From the NCBI GenBank assembly GCA_003427395.1, contig BFEA01000213.1, forward strand, positions 580,892 to 644,244: 63,353 nt of DNA, in the 5' to 3' direction. Position 1 is the stretch's first letter. Each line of letters opens with the position of its first letter. The notes below the pieces were generated by a model. That model searched no databases and was not told the DNA's origin. It was given only the letters and a program-made list of their open reading frames with translations. Origin of the DNA: Chara braunii (Eukaryota > Streptophyta > Charophyceae > Charales > Characeae). A program made the position numbers and the translations under genes. Positions 9,818 through 21,471 of the stretch are shown here, in pieces.

Positions 9818-10255
9818 CTTCTTTTCAATCTCTTGGTAACTTCCATCATATTCTTAAAAAACGAATGATATCTCTTTCTTCTTCTTCTCAAATTCCTCCT
9901 CATCCTTTGAACCAGAACTTTCTCTCAGTTCATGAGCAGCAACAACTATTGCATTGACTCTATCATACCAGTCGTTTTGTTCACTCTCGTCTTTTTTCTC
10001 AATAATTAACTCATAGACATAAGCATCAAAGATTTCTCTTCAGCTATCGTTTTCTTCAGGCCACAAAATTCACTTATAAGAGTTTAGTGGTTCGTAATTT
10101 TCATCCCCTTCTTCATTCATAAAGTTATCAACACAGACAGATTCTTTGGTCGTTCCATCAACATCTTCATCTCCATCTTTTCTCCATTCAATTCGGCTTA
10201 GGTCATCTGCTTGGTTTTTCTTAGTGAGAATCTCAAATGTCCAGATGAAAGCAAT
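9818..10255 (-). other. Linker between RNase H and integrase, no open frame
   Basis: Minus-strand translation is rich in Glu, Asp, Lys and Ser in several frames with stops. This is compatible with the poorly conserved linker between RNase H and integrase, but no motif is recognisable. Confidence 0.3.
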
Positions 10256-10579
10256 TCATCTGCTTACTGTTGGATCTACTTGTCGACGCTTCTTAATAGC
10301 ATCAATCACAACAGATGCATCAGTCTTCATAATGAATCTCCTTCCAAGTACGTAATACCTAAAACACCAAAGACAGTGGATGATTGTCAGCAACTCTTTC
10401 CTAAATTGGGTGTAGTCTCTCTCTGCGGAATTGAGAGTTCTCCTCTCAAACCTTAGAGGTTTTTCCCTCTCATTCTTATCCTTTTGGATAAGTACACCAC
10501 CAAGAGTCGCTGGTCCCCCATCAGCCCCAATGATAAAGAGTATTTTCTCCTCTTCATCATAGAAAGGTACTCCCAACAT
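10256..10579 (-). pseudogene. RNase H domain of the minus-strand element
   Basis: The frame begins LGVPFYDEEE and contains IIGADGGPATLGGVLIQ (catalytic Asp in ADG, the usual site being D-A-S), RTLNSAERDYTQFRKELL (catalytic Glu region) and FIMKTDASVV (third acidic site). The order and spacing fit Ty3-type RNase H. It degrades the RNA strand of the replication hybrid. The frame ends at a stop in the C-terminal part. RT lies upstream and integrase downstream. Confidence 0.7.
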
Positions 10580-10672
10580 TACATCTCCATCTTTTAACTT
10601 TTCCTGTAAAGTTTTTTCTGCAACAATTTGTCTCTTCTCAAACCATGATAGCCCGTTTTGTTACCATGTCTT

Positions 10673-11395
10673 TTAGAAACTCCGCAAGTGTCGCAAAATG
10701 AGGAATAAAGATCTTTCAGAATCCACAAACACCAAAAAGCTTCTGACATCTATCACCCGCTTAAGAGACAAAATCTTATCTAGGACCACCTTTACACCTT
10801 CAACATGTTCCCAGACAAACTTTTTAACTCTATCAGCAACCAAAGTTTCGTCTCTCACTATCGGTCCTTTCACTAGACTATCATAAATATAGGGACATGT
10901 TATCTCAAGAAAAATATTCTGCATAACTTATATCATATCCCTTTGAACCACTACCACACCATTAGTCCACTCTTAAAGCACCACACATATGTGAATAAAC
11001 CCTCGTGACGTGTGCATGACAGTCATTGGTCAGCTAGTAAGATCAATTAAAAATTGATTGTAGCCTGAATATAAATTTATAAAAGGGTAAATGCATCGAC
11101 CAACAAAGGATTCAGAAAGAAAATCAACATTAGGGAGACTACATGCATCACGAACCGTTACTGACTTGAGTTTTTGAAAATTTTATATTAATCTCAGTCC
11201 ACCTCCTGGTTTCCAAAAGCAAAATCACTAATTAGCATACGGTCCATCAGCGGGTTCAGCAACATTAGAAACATTTTTTTGTCGAGATATTTAACTATTT
11301 CTGCCTCTTCTTTTTTGGTATACTTGGTTTGTCTGTCATTCCATGGAACATGATCAACTGTTCATATTTTTGCCATCTTGATCATATCCACACCC
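10673..11395 (-). pseudogene. Reverse transcriptase remnant (KGP-type lineage)
   Basis: The frame 10673-10924 starts MQNIFLEI and contains PYIYDSLVKGPIVRDE, where the usual FVDD active site reads IYDS, so the catalytic pair is lost. It continues RVKKFVWEHVEGVKVVLDKI and ends near VRSFLVFVD. Upstream, 10925-11395 in mixed frames gives fragments such as GLTNGVVVV and KPGGGL that fit the fingers/palm of an RT. Stops and frameshifts throughout. The signature differs from the YLDD-type RTs of the other elements here. Confidence 0.6.
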
Positions 11396-11957
11396 AACCG
11401 CCTTTTTCATTCATCATTAAAAGAAAATGCACCATAGTACTCCTGACGCATTTTGAGGATCCCCCTCCCCCCCCTTTAAACCATATAAATAGATATTTAT
11501 CTATCTTCATAGAGTCAAACATTACCCTAGTGTTTTTTTTCCTAACTTTGTTCATTCTCTTAATGCCTTGATAATTCTCATTTCTTTCTCCAACGCTTCA
11601 TCATAGTTATTTTCTATCAAAACGGTCACCGAGTTCTTCTTCACCCTCTTCAGCTTGTACTTTCTTTTTGACCCAATGACTATTTTCCTAAAAAAGGATG
11701 AGGTGATGCAAACTTTAATTTCATCTTCACACTCTTCGCAGATTCAACCGCATTTCTGAAGGCTTCAATTTATCAATCATTGTCTTTGAGTTTGCCAAAA
11801 GTTTTCATCATCTTTAAAATCTGATTAATGTTCACTAAGAGTTTCTCTTTGACCTCTTGCTTACCTTGTCCTTTTAGTTTCCTAGTCTTCTCAACAAATT
11901 GTTCCCTTTTGATTGAGTTAGCTGATAACTAGTGATTATGATCGTGGGAATTGCAGA

Positions 11958-12594
11958 CTATAAAAGTCTGGTCCTGGACAGTCTCCGGATCCTGTAGGCC
12001 GATCTAGCATATGACCCTTCGTGACTAAAGAGCTGCATAACTTTTATTCTATGCAAAAACGGAGTGTTCAGGATACAGTCATGATCCCAGTCCAGCATCA
12101 CGAACCCTAACAGTTCGACGATCATTGTTCCGACCTTGATAGATAAATTATCAATAAAACCAGTCGATAAGAAATTTCCAACAATATTACGTAATATGTT
12201 TTTCGATGGTCTGTCAATGGTTAAGTCACAAGCTTCCATAGCCGTCCGGGAGAGAATATCAATTTCTGCCAGAGTCTACCAAGGTTCGGATCTTCACTTG
12301 GTTAGTACAAATAGTTAAATGTTCGCAGCCTATGATTGTGAATCTTAACTTATTAGTGAAGACCGACCCCAAGTAGTTTACCTTCACCTTCTTCTTTTCA
12401 ATCAGATTATTAAGTTGCTCCCTCAACCTGGGTGCTAAAGTCATTGTCTCTTTAAATGATTGAGTTACTCTTATTTCCTCTAGCATAGTTATAATTACAT
12501 TAGTGATCATAGTTCCGTCTCCCAACTTGCTCTTGAGGATGAATTTTTTTCTCTCCCCCTTGTTCATTCGACTTTCCTTTTGTTCTTTCCCCAA
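11958..12594 (-). pseudogene. Retropepsin-like protease remnant
   Basis: The frame 12259-12594 ends with TICTNQVKIRTLVDSGRN, where LVDSG fits the retropepsin D(T/S)G active-site loop. The following part continues in a different frame (11958-12239): METs at MEACDLTIDRPSKNIL, then GFIDNLSIKV and GFVMLDWDHDCILNTPFL, the last fitting the ILG-type hydrophobic flap-end motif. A frameshift therefore separates the active site from the C-terminal half. It lies between the zinc knuckle and RT, as expected. Confidence 0.6.
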
Positions 12595-12844
12595 TCATCT
12601 GAGGTGTTAAATGTGTTTGAAAATTCGTCCTCTCCAACCAGTATGCTGGGCTCCATAATGACTTCTGATGGTAGATCACCCTCAAAAGACATCATGTTCA
12701 TTGAACAAGCAGGTTCATCAGAAGAAGATACCACTTACTCATAAGAAGTCTGAGAAGCAGAATTTTCTTTTAATAAAAGTCCGTCATAGGAGGCCTCATT
12801 AGACAGGTATTTCACTAATGTCAAGGACTGTAGAGGTAGTTCAA

Positions 12845-13301
12845 TCACGTGGGAGGATCATCAAATTCCTGCACAAGCTCTTCAGACAACTCACCAATAA
12901 AAAAATCAACATTCACATTAACCTTTCTCTTCTTCTTTTCCTTCATTTTTTCCTCATGTTTAAGAGCAAGAAGTTTCATACTTCCGGGATGTCTGGGACC
13001 CAACTTATTCCATGAACTATCACATACATGTATCACTGCATCCTTCTTGGCTACCCCACTCTTCAGATCTTCTTTCAAAGGCTTACAGTAGGTTGTGGTA
13101 TAACCCCTCTTCACCACAATAGTAGCAGACGAAGCTCTTACTCAGACGATCATCACACATCCTTTTCTCTCTGTTTTTTTTCCTACCACCCCCTCCATTC
13201 CTCTTGGATCTAGAAGAGTCTCCTCTTTTCTCATAACCATTGTCATCATCATCATTTTCTTCATCTTCACTTTCAACCTTCTTCTTTATTTTCTCATCCA
13301 C
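12845..13301 (-). pseudogene. Gag nucleocapsid part with a frameshifted CCHC zinc knuckle
   Basis: The frame 13083-13301 is acidic/basic low complexity (EDEENDDDD, GGGRKKNREKR) and ends CYYCGEEG; the next residues YTTTYC are read in the frame 12845-13117. Together they place CX2C and the last Cys of a CCHC knuckle across a frameshift near 13105-13110, with the His position damaged. The knuckle binds the element's RNA. It lies between the capsid-like frame and the protease. Confidence 0.55.
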
Positions 13302-13427
13302 AACATGATTAGCATGTATACAGTTGACTATAACCCGTTGAACAATATTTTCAGTGCTAAGATTGTTCCCTGTGTTCAGACCATTCTTTGTCTCTGAGTC
13401 TTTTACTGAAGTTCTGATTTAATCTAG

Positions 13428-13829
13428 TCACCATTTCTTATACGAGACCGTTGGTATAGTTTTAACTATTGCAACCATTTCATTCCATCTAAAAAGATAA
13501 TGTTGAGCCTGATTCACAATTGTCTGTCTTTTATTATTAGCAAAGTTAGTGAGGAAAATATGACATCTCTGGGCTTCGTCCAAATATAAGATTCTTTTGG
13601 CTGTCCATATGAATGTTTGTAGGAAAGCATTAAAAATATCATACTTAGCTCTTTTAATATTAAGGAGATCCTTGATAGTAGTCAGAATACGGTTTTTCTC
13701 AAATTCTCTTTTCGTTCTCTCCTTGACCTCTTCCCATGTTGTGGTCCCTACCATTAGTTCTTGAACTGTCAACCTCGAGTCAGAGTCACAGTATGACAGA
13801 AGGTGCTTAAATCGCTGTTTGTTTGTCAA
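13428..13829 (-). pseudogene. Gag capsid-like open frame
   Basis: A 133-residue frame rich in charged helices: QRFKHLLSYCDSDSRLTVQEL, TTWEEVKERTKREFEKN, then DIFNAFLQTFIWTAKRIL. The WEEVKERTKREF stretch resembles the gag segment that precedes the end of the capsid region in Ty3/gypsy elements. It sits directly upstream of the zinc knuckle. The assignment rests on position and general character. Confidence 0.45.
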
Positions 13830-13898
13830 GGCATAACAAAGTCCGAATAATTCATATTCATTTAATAAATGATTTACTTGATGTCCTCTGGAGGTGTG

Positions 13899-14369
13899 CT
13901 AGGACACTCTTTCAATGGTCCTTACTCTCACTATTCTCAAGAGGTAGTTGATTTCGATCTGATCAGTAATAAATCTCAAGTCAACGTCTTTCATCTGATC
14001 AAGAAAGTGTTGCAAGAACTCAAGCTCATCCTGAGCGAAAATATTCTTGTCTGGGATCCGGAGAGTACCTTTTGTTCTTATAAGACTGATGTAACCCCCT
14101 GTCCGACATTCCAAATAGTCTGTCTCCTTCTCTAGGCATGTTAGGGCGTAAATTTTAACATCAAAGCTACCAGTATTCAAGAACTTGACCACTCGAATGT
14201 AAAATATTATGTGGTCTCTTCCACAAGTTTTATATCTCAGAATTATGAAGGGATTATGAGACGCAGTCACTTCATATAACCTGCCTTTTATGACCAAAAT
14301 TTTTGCTACTAACAATGTTCTTCTTGAGACCTTTCCGCCTTCCATACAAAATCCACCATATCTGTGCAA
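13899..14369 (-). pseudogene. Unrecognised 156-residue open frame upstream of gag
   Basis: I do not recognise it. It has several Cys residues but no clear zinc-binding spacing, no signal peptide and no membrane segment. It is on the same strand as the element at 9.1-13.8 kb and may be the N-terminal part of gag or flanking host DNA. Confidence 0.25.
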
Positions 14370-16716
14370 TTGTCAGTTTTCATTTACTGAAAGCCCTTTT
14401 GTTCTCATGACAGTTCTTCATTTCTCTTTTCCTAGTACCATGTTGATAATTGACAACCAATTACTTCCATCATAATAATTGTTAGGAATATGAGGAATAA
14501 AAATTGTCTCATAGGTACTGACATTAATCCCCATTCCACTTTCTTCCTTTGCTTGGTTAGTTCTGTCTTTTCGGCATAGATGAACTGAACAACAATTTCT
14601 CATTACCAGTTAAAGTTTTCACCATCATTGCAGCCTCCCTCCTTGACGTATGAACAAATGTTGTAGATATCTCCTTCCAAGAAGCGAGTTAGCACTACAC
14701 AGATGGTTGAGTTACGAGAGTCATAAACCCAACAACCCTCATACTAACAGGGGAGTATCTCCTTAAAAGTGAGTTAAAAAAACTCTTTCAATACATCGTC
14801 GATTAACATTTCCGGAATCTGATTTGTTCTTTTCTCTTCCAATTTCTCACAATAGTCAAAGGCTCATAAAACATACATTTGATTAAGTCTGATTCTCTCC
14901 AACAATTAATGTCAGTCTCCTCCTCCAGTCCAGTATGGTACCTCAGACACGAAGAGATTATACACATTTAGCAGTCGTAACAATTCTGAAATCTCAATCA
15001 AAGTTCAAGCTGATACTAACCTAGACTCATTCCGGACACGAAAATTTTTCATGTCCTCGTCAACGGCACCATTTTTTTCGCATTTTTCTTATTCGGGTTT
15101 TTTTAGGGGACCAGAAAGTCAACAGGCTGTTACGCAGGATTTTCTTCATTGATTGCAATAAATAATTAAATAAATTAAATAAAGCAAGTCCCTTCCTATT
15201 GTGTGCGCCCGACTTCGAGCAAGACCCTTCAATTACGATCTTCGTTGGTTCCCGATCTTAGGAATCTTTTATTTTGATTCAAAAGAGCAAAAATCATGTA
15301 GATAGCAATTATGAAATTTGAGTGTGTCATGCACGTATCAATTCTGACAATTTACTAAATTTGAGAACTGTGACAAGATCATCATGAAGCACAATCATCA
15401 GCAAAGTCAATGTAAACGAAGAAGGACAGACCGACTCAAGACTTAGGCAAGGTGAGTGAGGAAAGAGTGAAAACTTGTAATAATCTAAAAAAGTACAGAT
15501 GGATGAACATGGCCAACACTCGTAAAAAATCCTCACTCAACCCTCTAAAGTCTCATTATCAATCCCGCATCTGGTTGTGCTACTTTTATGCCTCAAGCAA
15601 TGTCAATGTGCTTCCTTAGATTGTGGTTTCTGGATAAACAACCACCTAAGGCCTGCAAGTTCTGAACACTTTCGTCCAAGACCCATGACACAGAAGTCAA
15701 CCATAGCACAAAACTCCTCCCATAGAGTAGGAAAATATGGCTTGGAGAAGATCCCTCGTCTGAGGTGCCGAAACTCGGATGGCTCGGCAACTGCCTCGTA
15801 GTCAATCTCTGCAGGCGAAATATACCTCTCGACCAAATTCACTAAGTCAACCCAGCAAGAGCCGTCAGTGAGAGGAAAAGGAACTGGGGGTCTGTGATAC
15901 TCGGTGTAAAGCATGGGTCCAAAGTTGTGGATCAACTTTGTTCCACTCTTATCAAGCTCTTTTTCCTGTACCTCAAGATACTTTGCTGCTAAGATCTAGA
16001 CTGAATCAACGTGCTCGTGGGCTTCCTTACCCTTCTTCACAAAGAGTCTCAGGTCATGAATGATACTGCGTGCGAATCTGGTGAGAATAACAAAGATCGA
16101 CATACCTTATTGATTGAAGTCAACGACACTGATGTATTGATACTGGATAGCATCCTTGAGGGCTATCTTGTTAGGACTGACCAAGACTAGTTCACTTACA
16201 GGGGATGGTTGAATTGGACGCATGGGCAGAGATGAATACTTAAGCTAGCCTCAACTTCTTTGGTGAGGGCATTGACTGGCCAATGACGATCTTTGTATCT
16301 TTTGATGAGAGCACTATTTGATTGATATTGATCTCAGGGTCAAATGACAATCACTGAATGCTGATTGCTTCTGACTGAATTTTTTAGGTAACTCGAGCGA
16401 ATGAATGTTACTGAAATAACAAGTTACCGAATGTTGATCACATAGTAGCGAAACACTGAGAGAACTACAAATTGTTGGGTCACCGTGACATTTGATAACT
16501 AAAACGCTGGTGCGGAAGTTTGCGCACCTTTGCGCTCACCTGAGCCTTGCCTTGGCCTGCTCCACCATCTCTAGAAGCGAGCCAGTGTTGTGCAGCTTGC
16601 CATCGTGGCCATAAAAATAGAACACATATTCGATGTATTTTTCTTCTCTGACCATCAAGATTGTCTGTCCCTCTGAACCTGCCTATGCGAATTCATGCCT
16701 CGACATGCCTCTTTCA
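14370..16716. other. Unassigned region with one unrecognised frame
   Basis: The minus-strand frame 15603-15935 (110 residues; includes WVDLVNLVERYISPAEIDYE and FPTLWEEFCAMVDFCVMGLG) has the look of real protein in composition, but I cannot assign it. It could be the N-terminal region of the neighbouring element's gag. The rest has no supportable gene. A short AT-rich stretch (15155-15185) is followed by a sharp return to mixed composition. Confidence 0.3.
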
Positions 16717-16815
16717 CTCATCCCTCGTTCTCATCTTTGTTGGATTTGTACGTCAGCACTAAGACCTCATCCCTCGTTCTCATCTTTGTTGGATTTGTAC
16801 TTCAACACTAAGACC
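16717..16815. repeat. 49-bp tandem repeat, two units
   Basis: CTCATCCCTCGTTCTCATC begins at 16717 and 16766, each unit continuing through TTTGTTGGATTTGTAC to CACTAAGAC. They differ at two bases. Confidence 0.9.
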
Positions 16816-18950
16816 TCATCCTCTTTCTATTGATTAGTATATTAGTAACTTTTCCAAGAGAAGGAAACAAAGTGTTTGCTTTCACTGAAGTTTTCTCTGG
16901 CTTACTCGGTCGTTCCAATGGAAGACCTCGTGCAACACAACACCCATCCCTCACTAAATCAACCTCACCAATCTCTTTTCGAACTCTGTTCGCTCAGATA
17001 CTTCATCATCCGAATTTTTCTTCTTGCCCCGGTGAAGGGTGCATTACATCATGAGAAAGCTCGTCCGTACATGTTTTCCCTCTGCTCTTAATTTTTTGTG
17101 TTGGAGACTCGGTGCACACGGCTCAGCACAGAGTCAACAGCCAATCTGCTGTTGAGCTTTCATCATTCGACTGGTGTTTGAGCTCTCAGTCGATCACTTG
17201 TTGTTGGAGCCCTTGGCGAACAGTGTGCTGCGAGTGCCAATGTAACTCACTTGTCGCGGGGTCCTCTAGTAGCAGCTCGCTACTAACTTCTTTGTAGGGA
17301 CTAACGACTTGGGGCTTTTTACCTATTATAGCCAGGGGCATTATTAGGTACTGCCCTCATGAATACACAATTGAGAAGCGTCGCCGAGTAACATTCTCAT
17401 TGATAAATAAACAACGATACCTCTGAGTACTATATCTCTTGGATAATCAGCGCAAGCATGACATAAAGTTTTTCCTAAGTTTAGTATCGTTTATTCTCAA
17501 CGTTAGATCAGATGTCTCCCACGTCCACCTCTCCTATGCCCAGAAACAGAGAGCCACGAGCTTAGTTCTAATCATTCATATAGTATCATAAGTGGCATAT
17601 CTCATAAAAACAGTGCGTTGTATACCTACCAGTGATGTTCCGATTCCCTAAATAGAAATGGTGAGATTTAGAATGGACAGAGGGTTGATTGTTGCAAGAG
17701 TTCACAAGGTCAACATCACTTGCAAGTGCTGCCTTGTTTCTGCATTACTTCGCGAAACCGCTTAATTAAGGAGGAAAGCATAAATTATTCCTGATATATT
17801 TAGTCCCCATCCATGAGAAATTTCATGAGCAGATAGGCTATTTCCTTCAGAATGGTCTCTCGCCTTCCCATCAACCATGAGGACGGACAAGAGGTCGGAC
17901 AAAAGCCTCACACTCATACCACCCCATGATTTATGTCTTTATTTCTTTAGCGGAATAACACTTATCCAAACCTGGGTTGATCAATTATAGAGGCGGGGTA
18001 ATTCTATTGAACCAAATCCATTGAACCCAACAAGTCTAGTGTGGGCTGAGCCTCTTGCCTCGCCAAAACAACAGGAGAGCATATGCCACTTCTAGTACTT
18101 ATTGCCAAGTTCGGCGTGGCAGTTATGGATATAGGGTTGGGATGGAGAGAAGTGAAAAAATCACTTTAAGGAAAACTAAAGCTTTGTTCGAAAACGCGGA
18201 GTTGTTACTAATTCTCACCAATCAAGCTCTGAATCACGCCATTACTCGCGCCCGCCCTCGCAGACAGACCGTCTCTTTTTCAGCCTTCTTTCGACCGAGA
18301 AACTATGCTACAACGTCATCCCTCGTCCATGATACTAGGGTGGATTACTCTCGGGCAAAGGTGCCGCCTTCGCCAACTTTCTTGCTCCGATGCATTCTCA
18401 AACTGATTGTCAGGGGGGGGAGCGGGAGGCGGTTCGCCTTCAAAATTAAGCCATACGATATAGCACTTTCATGTCGCGTTATGTACATATGACTGCATAA
18501 CTGATTACCTGCCTCATGTTAGGCAGTCAATGTTTTCGAGGAATGCAGACCAGATTCAAACACAAGGGTGTTTATTGTTACCACTACACCACAAAAGGGG
18601 TGGGATATGTTTGGTGATAAAGCCAACTACTCGGTCGATCTAACTTCTTTTGTTGTTTTCAGGCAACATGTGCAGTTGTGAGGTGCGCATTTTGAATCGT
18701 GACCACTTGCGAACACAAATTAGCGTACGTAAAAAAGAACGAAAATTGGGTCAAAGCTTTGATGACTGCAACGATAGCTTTTTGGCTTTGAGTGAAGTGC
18801 ATAATTGACAACTTTAGTCATTAATCCAGCGCAATCACGAGTCCCAAAATGAAATAGTACTTAGATTAGCTTAGGCACAGGATAACAACCCAACGATTTC
18901 ATATGCTTAACTCACTTCTCAAGGTTGAAAACAATCACACAGCAGAAAGA
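16816..18950. other. Unassigned region
   Basis: No recognisable gene. The plus-strand frame 18055-18492 (145 residues, rich in Arg and Ser) resembles nothing I know and may be chance. A tRNA-like fragment at about 18548-18593 (minus) is discussed among the rejected items. Confidence 0.3.
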
Positions 18951-19130
18951 CTCTAGATACGACAAAATCTGCAATTAACTTGATAAAAATTACATGAATA
19001 ATAAATAAAACACACAAAAACACACTGTGATTGTTGTGCGCTTGCTGTGCACTTCTGTAATGTATATAAACTAAAACAACTAGTAAACAAATAAAAATAG
19101 GTATTATAGTACCATTAAAGAAAGGAGCAC
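18951..19130. repeat. Segment duplicated at 23424-23601
   Basis: From the TACGACAAAATCTGCAA area through GTACCATTAAAGAAAGGAGCA this segment is almost identical to 23424-23601. Here it continues uninterrupted into CCAGTGAAAAC; the second copy begins just after a sequencing adapter and ends at the N gap. The near-identity suggests the second copy is an assembly or mate-pair product of this locus and not a biological duplication. Confidence 0.85.
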
Positions 19131-20880
19131 CAGTGAAAACTTCTCTTTGAGCTACAAAAGCAGTATGAACGTTTGCTTTGTCGAAAGCGAGCGTGCAAAT
19201 TAGTTTGTTGATGACGTCAATCACAAGTTACTTGCTTAAGCTCTTCTCATAAGCCTCAGAGAAAGCTAACTTGTGGAATATTCACTCTTCAACGATTCCA
19301 ATAAACTAAACTGTGTCCGACTTTTTCTCTGTCATGGTGAGCGTAGCATATAGATGATAATGTCATAGGGACTAGTCCTCCGAGGCAGAAAGTACATTAC
19401 TGCATAGGCCTTATACGAAAACTTTCATCGCTTTACTTGCTTATTCTAACTCCGCCTTTCTCATCCCACGCTTGCCTCATCTCTGCGAGGTCGAAGCACA
19501 CTAGGATACTTTGCATTAACCATACCTGAGAGAAGGTGCCCTCAATTACTAGAATACATGACCTCTGATCTTTGTGTGCCCACACAATCTCCGAGTACGT
19601 GGTCGTCCGTTCTATGCAAGACCGCTCCATACTCAATGACGGAATGATGCGAGTCACTTATGGATGATAGTAACACCAACAGTGAGACTCACGCGCGATT
19701 CTCATTTTCCCTTTTTAAGTCAAGTCACACCTTCTCCTTACATGTTACACTAAACCCAGACATCATCATGCGACTTGACATCACGATAACCACTCGATAC
19801 GACCGTTTGAAAACATGCGATATCAGTCACTCACTTGTACAAGGAATTCACAAAGTATGTTCATTGTTTACTCACTGAATCACACAAATTCACCCTTGCC
19901 TTATCGCCTCTATAGCAGTCACGGAGCAAGATACCTCAAGGGCCACGGGTCAAACTGGCGAGCGTGGAGGCTACACGCACTCTTCATTTCCTCTATCCCC
20001 GCCGTCCTTTCCTAATGACTCTAAATTACCCTTCTCACTTTCCCTCCTTCAAGGCACGCAAGAGTGCGGGCTGAAAACGATTGTTGTCTCTACCCACTTT
20101 CCATCAGATGCATGAAAGTCAAGTACCAGAATGTCATGCGCCTGCATATAACATCCCAAGTGAAGAGAGTTAAATTTCTACCATGACACTGATAACGCCT
20201 CATCCGTTTATTCGCTTTCTATTCCACTAGAGCCAGAACTGGATTGAAGAGCGGTTAGTGCATGGTGAATGACGGTGGAGCAATTCCGAAGCATCGCATT
20301 CCTGCCAACGAGAAGAGGCCTTCATGAAACATGTCATCATCATAAGGGCTCAAACAAGAAAATTGACTTCAACTGATCTCTGCCGGCGCAGTTCTCCTAG
20401 CCTTCGTCCTCGGAGGGTCGTCTCTCTCATGTATTGTCACGACAAGCGTAGGATTGGTAACGTGGCATCGCGAAATGAACAAGAAGATTTTCTTCAGTTC
20501 TCAAAGGTGTGCATCTCTTCAACCCATTCCCCAAGAGAACCAAAAAAAAAGAAAGTGTCTAGTACTGTTCTACAACTAGAATTAACTCCCCTCTTGCATG
20601 ATCGCCCCGCATAGACCTAAATACACGTCATTAACACAGATGATGAAATCTCTCCCTCTCTCGCAGTACGTGGCAGTCTCGTAGACCTCTGCTCAAGGCT
20701 ACCGCCTTTGCACCAGTGATGAGGTCAACGATGGGCGTGTCCTCGGCCTGAGCAAGCGTCCCGTTCCCGCATACCCAAACCCCGCCCTCTTTCGTTCTTG
20801 ATCATATTCCTCTGCCTCTGTCACCTAGCTCTCTTGGCCCAGTAACTGTCGAGGGTTGACCTCCCCTTCGAAGTCGCCTA
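19131..20880. other. Unassigned region
   Basis: No supportable gene, RNA or repeat was seen. Short open frames on both strands overlap and lack recognisable motifs. Confidence 0.3.
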
Positions 20881-21471
20881 GTGACCCTGGTTCCTTTTTC
20901 ACCGCAAGTTGGCCTCTGGGCCGCTTTCCACAGGTTCAGCCAGTGGGTGGTCCCTCCGCCACTGGTCCAGCCCATGCCAAGATACCGTTTCTGTCGTGCT
21001 GACCTTACTTTCTCCTTCAAAGTCCCGGTCCAAATGAGCTTGCTCGCGTTCTGTAGTACCCATGGAGGTCTCCACCTCGTGGTACGCTCTCGTCACTTGC
21101 ACCTATGTCGTAACACCATCCCGCCTGCACCTTCATTTTGCACGGTTCTTGGCTTTTGTGACCGCTACCTGGAGCTTCGAGTCCCCTCTCATCTCTTCCT
21201 CTCTCGGTCCCTCCATATTAATCTTCAACTTGACTTCTTCTCCGCCGTCGTTGTTGAGAATGGTGGTGATCCACGGCCCCTCTTTGGATACCGGCCTCCA
21301 ACGCATTATGAGGTTTCAACAATCCGGCATATAGCCGTGCAGCCCGTTGCGACTGGCCATAGTCGCATGCTCCTTGAGACAACCCAAACTTGGTGCATGG
21401 CGCACACACACACAAACAACCCACACTGGCCCCTACTGCTCCGCCCTCTTGTCTCATACCAACGGTGTTAG
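20881..21471 (+). CDS. Unrecognised 196-residue open frame
   Basis: The longest uninterrupted frame between the minus-strand element and the gap. Composition is rich in Pro, Leu, Ser and His, with no recognised domain, signal peptide or clear membrane segment. Three other frames are open over parts of the same interval, as happens in GC-rich DNA with few stops, so it may not be a gene at all. Its start is simply the first ATG in the frame. Confidence 0.15.
   Translation: MTLVPFSPQVGLWAAFHRFSQWVVPPPLVQPMPRYRFCRADLTFSFKVPVQMSLLAFCSTHGGLHLVVRSRHLHLCRNTIPPAPSFCTVLGFCDRYLELRVPSHLFLSRSLHINLQLDFFSAVVVENGGDPRPLFGYRPPTHYEVSTIRHIAVQPVATGHSRMLLETTQTWCMAHTHTNNPHWPLLLRPLVSYQRC

Larger units (their letters stand above)
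9130..14370 (-). mobile_element. Decayed Ty3/gypsy-type element, lineage distinct from the others here
   Basis: On the minus strand the order from 14.4 to 9.1 kb is: unassigned frame, gag-like frame, zinc knuckle, protease, RT, RNase H, integrase. This is the Ty3/gypsy domain order. The RT carries a KGP segment after the active site and an FVWEH segment, a pattern I know chiefly from Ty3-like elements of fungi and some protists, and unlike the four other elements in this window. All domains are broken by frameshifts or stops. LTRs were not recognised, so the outer limits are approximate. Confidence 0.65.

Noticed and set aside
18548-18593. tRNA-like segment on the minus strand (GGTGTAGTGGTAAC and GTTTGAATC)
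   Set aside because: The A-box-like and B-box-like motifs are only about 20 bases apart, too close for a tRNA or a normal SINE head, and no acceptor stem forms.
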